Shown: positions 24,337 to 29,915 of the stretch, piece by piece
Layout: the number at the start of each line of letters is the position of its first letter
Numbering within the stretch: the first letter of the stretch is position 1
DNA from: JANLVJ01 sp031363945
Lineage (GTDB): Bacteria > Bacteroidota > Bacteroidia > Sphingobacteriales > Sphingobacteriaceae
DNA length: 29,915 nucleotides
Assembly: GCA_031363945.1 (NCBI GenBank)
Contig: JANLVJ010000004.1
Coordinates: forward strand, 1-29,915
Direction: 5' to 3'
Notes under the pieces: generated by a model
What the model saw: the letters and a program-made list of their open reading frames with translations, nothing else
The model's database searches: none
Told to the model about the DNA's origin: nothing
Made by a program: the position numbers and the translations under genes

Positions 24337-26702
24337 GTATCGATAAAAGTAAGGTTTGCAACGGGATATTGTTGTTGATCTTTCTCATTTTAACCTCATG
24401 TAGCCCAACCCGCTACATTAAATCGTATCAGGCGCTGGTTTCGAAGGTCAAAATAACCGGACCCAATAAAGAGCTGAATGATCAGGCTGCTTCTTATGTT
24501 AAACAAAAACCGAATCGTCGTTTTCTTCTGGCTCTGTACAATACTTTTAATACAGAAAATGGTCATTATAAGCTAGCATCACGATTAAAAGAGGGCATTG
24601 GTGAGCCACCTGTCATATATGATACGACCCTAACAGAACAAAGCGCAAAACAGATCAAGTTATTTTTGAAAGACAATGGTTACTTTGATGCTAGGGTCGA
24701 ATTTCTGACAACCCAGCGCAAAAAAAGAGCTTCGGTTGTTTATTCCATTATTCCTGACAAGCCGTATACGGTTTCAGGCCTTACAACTACCATTCAGGAT
24801 ACCAGCCTGGGAAGAATTTATGCCAGTATGGCCTCAGCAAATCTGATAAAGACAGGCACCATATATACCGCTTCAACACTTGATGATGAGCAAATCCGGC
24901 TGAACAGTCTGTTCCGGGAGAATGGTTATTACCGCTTTACCAAACAATATATAAGATTTATAGTGGTTGACACCCTCCATAATCATACTATAGGCGTTAC
25001 TGAGATTGTCGATAATCCTGATTCTGGCGCACATCAGAAGTTTTATATTGATTCTGTACGCATTAAAATCCACGCCGATACCAATAATATTTCACAGAAA
25101 CAGGCACTTGATACGGTCAGAAGGTTACCAAATTATCTTTACTTTGAAGACCCGTATGCTCACTTTAAGCCGATTATCACCAGAAATACTATTTACCTTG
25201 AACGCAATCATCTCTTTAGACTTAAAGACCAGTTGGTCAGCTATAACAGGTTATCAGAATTAGGTGTATTCAGGGAAATCAAAATAACCTATAAAGAGAA
25301 TCAAAAAGATTCACTTGCCCGTCTTGAAGCCCTGATTGATGTCACTGAGCGTAAAAAGCTCAGCGTGTCTCTTGGTGTTGACGGCAACTTTAACAGTAGT
25401 TTCTATGGCATCAATCCAACTGCAACATATACTGACCGAAACTTTTTTAAGGGTGCTGAAGTATTTGAAATAAGAGTAGGCGGAACATTAAATAATACGA
25501 TTCATCAACGGGATATGGGAGTGTATAATCGGCGTGAATTTTCAATTCAGGCAAGTCTGACCTACCCATTTTTATTAATACCGTTCTATCATTCCCGCAT
25601 GGGCCGTGAAGGCGATTTGCCTCATACAACGCTTTCTAGCAGGTACAATTACGTATTTCAACCCCTTTATAACAGGCGTGAATTTTCAGCAACACTGTCT
25701 TATGTTTTTGACGATACCCGAAGGTCTATACATACCATTACCCCGATTGAGGCCAGTTTGCTCAAAGCAAACCTTGACCCTACTTTCAGACAGTTATTTA
25801 TTACCTATGGTAACCTGTCAAGGTTGCAAAGTTTTACTTCCAGTCTGATATTTGGCTCCCAGTATAATTACCAGCGCAATGCCTACCTGCTGCGTACACG
25901 ATCAAATTTCTTTTACCTGAATGCTAATATTGAAGTTGTAGGTAATTCACTTTCCCTGATCGGCCATTTTTTTCCATCTAAAGCAACCCGTGATAATGGG
26001 AGACTTTTCGGCCTACCCTATTACCAGTATATCAAGCCTGAGATCGATTTAAGATTTTATCATAAAATTGGCGCTTCTGCTGAGTTAATCTTTCGAATCA
26101 ATCCGGGTGTTGCTTATGCATATGGTAAAACAACAGAACTGAAATCGATTCCCTTTGACCGACAGTTTTTTGTAGGTGGCCCAAATAGTGTCAGAGGATG
26201 GCTAACCCGGCAGTTAGGCCCTGGTTCTTATCTTTCAAAGATCTCTAAAAACCCTGATTCAGTGACTATTGGAATACAAAGAAGAGCGATAGATCAAACT
26301 GGAGAAGTAAAAATAGAGGGAAATGTTGAGTACCGTTTTAACATAACCCGGGAAATATTAGACCATCAGTTAAGTGGTGCTACCTTTGTTGACTTTGGTA
26401 ATATCTGGCTTTTAAGGGCTGATTCAGGACGGCCAGGAGGCAACTTTCAATTTGACAAAGCGCTGAAACAACTTGCCCTTGGCACAGGCTTTGGATTACG
26501 TTATGACCTCGGCTTTTTCCTATTCCGTTTTGATGTAGGCCTGAAACTCTATGACCCTATCTACGCAAATACAGATGGCTGGGTGATCAAACATTTAGGG
26601 AGTAAGTCCTTTCAGGCTGATTACCTGAACCGGTTTGGCGATGACCATACAGGAGGGTATCATTTCCTTTCTTATAATTTTGGTATAGGGTTTCCTTTTT
26701 AA
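24327..26702 (+). CDS. TamA/BamA-like outer-membrane protein with lipoprotein signal
   Basis: Up to 791 residues. The only upstream start is a TTG at 24327; a later TTG (24369 or 24372) would remove the overlap with the methyltransferase gene and still keep a lipoprotein signal (ILLLIFLILTSC, lipobox LTSC with C25). A POTRA-like stretch covers about residues 100-160 (IKLFLKDNGYFDARVEF). More periplasmic repeats lead to an Omp85 barrel from about residue 350 (LSVSLGVDGNFNSSFYG). The loop-6 motif is VRGW at 622-625 (usually VRGF/Y), and the protein ends in phenylalanine (YNFGIGFPF). The architecture suits a translocation and assembly module component. A lipid-anchored N-terminus on an Omp85 protein is unusual outside Bacteroidota. 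Confidence 0.88.
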   Translation: MTTCIDKSKVCNGILLLIFLILTSCSPTRYIKSYQALVSKVKITGPNKELNDQAASYVKQKPNRRFLLALYNTFNTENGHYKLASRLKEGIGEPPVIYDTTLTEQSAKQIKLFLKDNGYFDARVEFLTTQRKKRASVVYSIIPDKPYTVSGLTTTIQDTSLGRIYASMASANLIKTGTIYTASTLDDEQIRLNSLFRENGYYRFTKQYIRFIVVDTLHNHTIGVTEIVDNPDSGAHQKFYIDSVRIKIHADTNNISQKQALDTVRRLPNYLYFEDPYAHFKPIITRNTIYLERNHLFRLKDQLVSYNRLSELGVFREIKITYKENQKDSLARLEALIDVTERKKLSVSLGVDGNFNSSFYGINPTATYTDRNFFKGAEVFEIRVGGTLNNTIHQRDMGVYNRREFSIQASLTYPFLLIPFYHSRMGREGDLPHTTLSSRYNYVFQPLYNRREFSATLSYVFDDTRRSIHTITPIEASLLKANLDPTFRQLFITYGNLSRLQSFTSSLIFGSQYNYQRNAYLLRTRSNFFYLNANIEVVGNSLSLIGHFFPSKATRDNGRLFGLPYYQYIKPEIDLRFYHKIGASAELIFRINPGVAYAYGKTTELKSIPFDRQFFVGGPNSVRGWLTRQLGPGSYLSKISKNPDSVTIGIQRRAIDQTGEVKIEGNVEYRFNITREILDHQLSGATFVDFGNIWLLRADSGRPGGNFQFDKALKQLALGTGFGLRYDLGFFLFRFDVGLKLYDPIYANTDGWVIKHLGSKSFQADYLNRFGDDHTGGYHFLSYNFGIGFPF

Positions 26703-26718
26703 AAACCGAAAGATCGGT
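26701..26718 (-). terminator. Weak hairpin terminator between convergent genes
   Basis: The minus strand reads ACCGA, loop TCTT, TCGGT, then TTTTT. The stem is only 5 bp. It lies about 80 nt after the stop of the small membrane protein gene and touches the end of the TamA-like gene. Confidence 0.4.
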
Positions 26719-26798
26719 AATTCTAAAACTTGCCAGAGCCCAATACGATCTTGGTTGCCGGTGTTTCTTACTATCTTCACCTATTTCATGCCTACTGC

Positions 26799-27365
26799 TC
26801 AGATATGTAGATGAATCCAGTCTTTTACTGCACTGAGATAGCTGCTAACACTTAGGCCTTTGTTAAGTAGAAAAAATAATAATATAACGATAAAGGCAAG
26901 AATAATCAGTCTTTTAAACACAAAAGAACCTAGGATCAGTATTACTGGCACGACCAGTAACCAGAATAATGAAATTTTAAAAGGGGAAAGTCCGGTAGCA
27001 GTCCTGTAAACATAGAACAGACGTGAAACAGGCCTGTCTACTGGTCCGCATTTCATATATAGAAAAGTAGAACTGGTTAAGTTATCTGGATACTCAGCAC
27101 TGCCACCCAAAAAAAGCAGGCGCTTTTCAAAGCCATTCACTGAAAACGTATAGCGTCCATTAACCAGAATGTCTTCATCACCGGACTCATTAAGGGCCTT
27201 GATATGAATACTATTATTTTCAAATAAAGCAGGTGAGAGCTTAAAATCGTGAATTGGCACCCTTGCCAAACACAACCCCAGATCCAGGAAAACAAATAGA
27301 AATGAAAAAATGAATTTAAGAAAAGCCTTGCTCCTGAAAATTTTATGATAAATAAGTTCAGGCAT
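26799..27365 (-). CDS. Hypothetical membrane protein, 188 aa, coupled to a response regulator
   Basis: Residues 12-33 form an N-terminal hydrophobic segment (signal peptide or anchor, ending GLCLARV). A polar extracytoplasmic domain follows (about 35-128), with NGRYTFSVNGFEKRLLFLGGSAEYPDN as two adjacent blocks. Two C-terminal spans lie at about 130-148 and 150-170. I do not recognise the family. Its ATG shares one base with the TAA stop of the response regulator gene (TAATG), so translation of the two is coupled. It could be a membrane output or sensor partner of that regulator; this is inferred only from context. Confidence 0.75.
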   Translation of the reverse strand: MPELIYHKIFRSKAFLKFIFSFLFVFLDLGLCLARVPIHDFKLSPALFENNSIHIKALNESGDEDILVNGRYTFSVNGFEKRLLFLGGSAEYPDNLTSSTFLYMKCGPVDRPVSRLFYVYRTATGLSPFKISLFWLLVVPVILILGSFVFKRLIILAFIVILLFFLLNKGLSVSSYLSAVKDWIHLHI

Positions 27366-27829
27366 TAAGATAATAGTTTCTGTCGCAATAAAAATTCTAG
27401 CTGTTCATTGACTCTGATCAGATCACGGGTTAAATTTCTATTTTGTTCACGCAAACGGTAAATTTCTGCTGCATTAAAAACAAGACTGCGTAGCTGATTC
27501 TCGTTCCAGGGTTTTGAAACATAATGATAAATCTGCCCTTTATTTACAGCATCAATAACTGCCTGAATATCGGCATATCCGGTAAGTAAAATACGGATAG
27601 GATCAGGATAAAGTGGTAAAACTGATTCAAGAAACTGAACACCTGTTTCTCCAGGCATACGTTGATCAGTGATAATAACTTCAATCTTCACTTCATCGAG
27701 AATCTTTCTGCCCTGGTCAGGAGAATTTGCTAAATAAACATTCCAGTCACGCCTATATGCGGCTCTAAAAGAGTTAAGATTATTTTCTTCATCATCAACA
27801 TATAAGACTGCTATTTTTTCTTCACTCAC
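27365..27829 (-). CDS. Receiver-domain response regulator with coiled-coil tail
   Basis: 154 residues, starting at GTG (27829). A REC domain fills residues 5-125: acidic pair D12-D13, phosphoacceptor D55 in IITDQRMPGETG, the switch threonine in LLTGYAD, and the conserved lysine in YVSKPW. The KPW ending is characteristic of receivers often paired with HD-GYP or hybrid kinases. There is no DNA-binding or enzymatic output domain. The C-terminal 30 residues (REQNRNLTRDLIRVNEQLEF) look like a coiled coil. It probably acts by protein contact or phosphate transfer. It is divergent from the ThiF-like operon across a 123-bp gap. Confidence 0.92.
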   Translation of the reverse strand: MSEEKIAVLYVDDEENNLNSFRAAYRRDWNVYLANSPDQGRKILDEVKIEVIITDQRMPGETGVQFLESVLPLYPDPIRILLTGYADIQAVIDAVNKGQIYHYVSKPWNENQLRSLVFNAAEIYRLREQNRNLTRDLIRVNEQLEFLLRQKLLS

Positions 27830-27952
27830 TAAAGTCGAATTTTGATATTTTACATGATAAAGAGGTTTTTAAATATACACAAAACGAAATTTTATTTCTA
27901 GTAAATTTTCTGGTCAATAGAGAGAAGAAAGATTTTTTACTAATTTCAATGC

Positions 27953-29071
27953 ATGACAAAAAATATTCCCCTTAAAGACCGCTTCCCTGTAGTTGACAGT
28001 GGAGCGAATATTTTTAAGCCCTTGTTTTTTCGCTTATCAGACCAAAGCCAAAAGATAAAATTAGATGCTCTTATTTCAGTCACACCAGGAATCAGAATTT
28101 TCGATCAAATTGAAAGTCAGGTAATTGAATTATTAAAGATACGGAATCCGGCAAAACCACTTACTGATGAACAGAAACAAGTTACACTCTCAGCACTGCA
28201 CGATCCGGGAAGTGACCTGTATGGTGTATGGGTTTATTACCCATGGTCTGCCTATCTGCTTCATATTTTAGATGAGCAAGAGTTCTTCGAACTTCGAACC
28301 TCACGAAATAAATACAAAATCACCGCTGATGAACAAATCCTGCTTGCCAGAAAAAAAACAGGCATAATAGGCCTGTCCGTAGGTCAGGCTATAGCCATTA
28401 CAATGACCATTGAACGGCTCTTTGGTGAAGTGAGACTAGCCGATTTTGATGACCTTGAATTGTCTAACCTGAACAGGTTAAGGGCAGGGCTTCATGATCT
28501 GGGAACGTCAAAAGTATTGATCGCCGCCCGGGAAATTGCAGAAATTGATCCGTTTGTTAAAGTAGTCCCCTACTTTGAAGGAATTACTGCTTGTAACATC
28601 GATGATTTTCTAACTTTAGAAGGAAATCTAGACGTGCTTGTTGAAGAATGTGACAGCATGGATATTAAAATATTCAGCCGCCTAAAGGCACGTGAATATG
28701 GTATACCCGTTGTAATGGATACGAATGACAGAGGTATGCTTGACATTGAACGATTTGACCTCGAGCCAGACCGCCCAATTTTACATGGGCTGATCGAACA
28801 TTTACCGATGAAAGATTTAGACCAGCTAAAAAATTTAAGCAATCAGGAAAAACTGCCATATCTGGCACCTATGGTTGGTATAGAAAAGATATCCGAACGC
28901 TTGAGAAACTCTGTTCCAGAGATTGGGAAAACCATTACCACTTGGCCACAGCTCGCTTCTTCTGTAGTTTTAGGCTCAGCCATGGTTGCAGACACCTGTC
29001 GAAGGATATTTTTGAATGAATTCACAAAATCAGGTAGGTTTTACCTCGATTTCGAAGAAATTATTTCTTAG
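27953..29071 (+). CDS. ThiF/MoeB/E1-like adenylyltransferase
   Basis: 372 residues. The N-terminal domain (about 1-125) I do not recognise. An E1-like Rossmann domain (about 132-270) follows: the nucleotide loop is GLSVG (140-144) instead of the usual GxGGxG. Further ATP-site residues are D164, D166, N172, N174, R175 and K187. C233 lies in VEECDSMD, where ThiF and MoeB have DCTDN. The paired CxxC zinc motif of MoeB/ThiF is absent. The family adenylates a carboxylate, usually a protein C-terminus; this version resembles the actinobacterial Rv1355c group (GLSVG loop), whose substrate is unknown to me. It is the first gene of an operon with the acyltransferase-like gene 24 bp downstream. Confidence 0.85.
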   Translation: MTKNIPLKDRFPVVDSGANIFKPLFFRLSDQSQKIKLDALISVTPGIRIFDQIESQVIELLKIRNPAKPLTDEQKQVTLSALHDPGSDLYGVWVYYPWSAYLLHILDEQEFFELRTSRNKYKITADEQILLARKKTGIIGLSVGQAIAITMTIERLFGEVRLADFDDLELSNLNRLRAGLHDLGTSKVLIAAREIAEIDPFVKVVPYFEGITACNIDDFLTLEGNLDVLVEECDSMDIKIFSRLKAREYGIPVVMDTNDRGMLDIERFDLEPDRPILHGLIEHLPMKDLDQLKNLSNQEKLPYLAPMVGIEKISERLRNSVPEIGKTITTWPQLASSVVLGSAMVADTCRRIFLNEFTKSGRFYLDFEEIIS

Positions 29072-29095
29072 AAAACACTCAAGAGAAAAGTTTAA

Positions 29096-29800
29096 ATGGT
29101 ACGAATAAGAGCATTTAGGGCAATTGAAGATATTGAATCTTGTTATCGTTTTCTTGAAGGGCACACTAAAATATTAGAAATCTATGGAGTCACAAAAGTG
29201 ACATCTTTAAGCCCAGAATGGGTTTATAACCTTGGTACTATAGTAGTCATGGTTGAAAATCAAGACCAAACAAAGGTTTATGGAGGTGCGCGAATTCAAA
29301 TGTATGACGGGTCTTTACCTTTACCAATTCAAACTGCAATTGGACAGTACGACGCCAAAATCAACACAATGGTTACCAAAGGTTCTGCGGAAATCTGTGG
29401 ATTGTGGAATTCGCGGGAAGTAACAGGAATGGGTATTGGAAGTGTTATTTTGGGTCGAGTCACATGCGCACTAATTGGAATGCTTCCGATAATTAAAACA
29501 TTTATGCTTTGTGCACCGGTTACAGTAAAGATGTGTGCATCCGTTGGATGTGTAATGGTTAAGGAACTTGGGAATAATGGCCTTTTCTATTATCCGAAAG
29601 ATGATTTAATTGCCACTGCTATGGTTATTCCTGATCCAGAGACCATTGTTCATGCTGAAGAACATGAGAGAAATTTGATCTTCAATTTAAGAAATAATCC
29701 AGTAATGAATACAATAGAATTAACAGGGCGGGGACCCCTTGAAATATTTTTCGATCTAAAGATTCCTGAAGTAAAAATTGAAAGCTTTTACGTACTGTAA
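29096..29800 (+). CDS. GNAT/autoinducer-synthase-like acyltransferase
   Basis: 234 residues with no signal peptide. The central part reads AEICGLWNSREVTGMGIGSVILG, quoted here as AEICGLWNSRE and VTGMGIGSVILG. The TGMGIGS loop resembles the CoA-pyrophosphate loop (R/QxxGxG/A) of the GNAT fold, and the preceding strand with Glu-Ile-x-Gly recalls FeeM or LuxI-like N-acyl amino acid or homoserine lactone synthases. The C-terminal 60 residues are beta-rich without a known motif. Assignment to the GNAT superfamily is moderately supported; the substrate is unknown. It is co-directional with the ThiF-like gene and followed after 4 bp by another gene, so probably in one operon. RBS-like AAGAGAAAAG precedes the ATG. 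Confidence 0.65.
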   Translation: MVRIRAFRAIEDIESCYRFLEGHTKILEIYGVTKVTSLSPEWVYNLGTIVVMVENQDQTKVYGGARIQMYDGSLPLPIQTAIGQYDAKINTMVTKGSAEICGLWNSREVTGMGIGSVILGRVTCALIGMLPIIKTFMLCAPVTVKMCASVGCVMVKELGNNGLFYYPKDDLIATAMVIPDPETIVHAEEHERNLIFNLRNNPVMNTIELTGRGPLEIFFDLKIPEVKIESFYVL

Positions 29801-29804
29801 TGTT

Positions 29805-29915
29805 TTGAAAAAATTCTACTACCTGATTTTTATCCTTTCGGTGATCATATCTAATCATTGCTTCGGGCAAATTGTTGTAAACTATGCAGACGCCGATAAA
29901 AAAATTATTATTGGT
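29805..29915 (+). CDS. Start of a secreted or membrane protein (truncated by window edge)
   Basis: A TTG at 29805, 4 bp after the stop of the acyltransferase-like gene, opens a frame to the window end (37 codons). It begins with a clean signal peptide (KKFYYLIFILSVIISNHCFGQ) followed by IVVNYADADKKIIIG. An ATG at 29800 is out of frame and stops after two codons, so TTG is the likely start. The position, downstream of a signalling-type operon divergent from a response regulator, would suit a membrane sensor kinase with a periplasmic domain, but nothing in the 37 codons proves it. Confidence 0.62.
   Translation, partial: MKKFYYLIFILSVIISNHCFGQIVVNYADADKKIIIG

Overview
The window looks like chromosomal DNA of a member of the Bacteroidota, probably from the Cytophagia/Sphingobacteriia side; genus cannot be told from the sequence alone. 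The evidence is the gene content: a CarboxypepD_reg/plug/beta-barrel TonB-type receptor, a secreted family 2 glycoside hydrolase, FtsX/MacB-type permeases without an ATPase partner, several outer-membrane barrel proteins, and promoter-like boxes of the TAnnTTTG type. Base composition is moderate to low GC, and Shine-Dalgarno sequences are weak.

Region 1 (1-4515) is accessory DNA. Three copies of a 97-98 bp element (73-169, 496-592, 1130-1227) separate short, unrelated minus-strand genes. Read on the minus strand each copy has the architecture of an integron attC site: R'' box, spacer, L'' (TTGGC), a 10-bp central stem, L' (GCCAA), spacer, R' (GTTAnnn). The stop codon of one gene lies inside its R'' box. 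A tyrosine recombinase is encoded at 3019-3939. It has all the expected catalytic residues and an IntI-like C-terminal SPLD motif, but it lacks the extra segment typical of integron integrases. The recombinase is flanked by two unrelated tandem arrays: four 46-bp units on one side, and four 59-bp units built from 20-bp subunits on the other. I interpret the region as a divergent integron-like cassette array that continues past the left edge. It is the most interesting part of the window.

Region 2 (4516-16201) is mostly core and nutritional genes. In order: an FtsX/MacB-like permease; an ABC-F ATPase divergent from pyrD (class 2 dihydroorotate dehydrogenase); a 785-bp gene-poor stretch with repeats and a perfect 18-bp hairpin; a TonB-dependent-receptor-like protein; and a secreted GH2 beta-galactosidase-like enzyme.

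Region 3 (16283-23023) holds an outer-membrane barrel protein whose stop codon overlaps that of a complete RND efflux operon (periplasmic adaptor, RND pump, TolC-like channel, all minus strand).

Region 4 (23189-26702) holds a tRNA-Cys(GCA) with a clear Bacteroidota-type promoter, a 60-aa protein gene and a terminator. Next come a TrmH/SpoU-type RNA methyltransferase and a divergent TamA/BamA-like outer-membrane lipoprotein.

Region 5 (26799-29915) looks like a signalling locus. A receiver-only response regulator is translationally coupled to a small membrane protein. Divergent from these are a ThiF/E1-like adenylyltransferase, an acyltransferase (GNAT/autoinducer-synthase-like) protein, and the start of a secreted or membrane protein cut off by the window edge. 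The combination suggests synthesis or modification of a small molecule linked to a two-component system, but that is inference.
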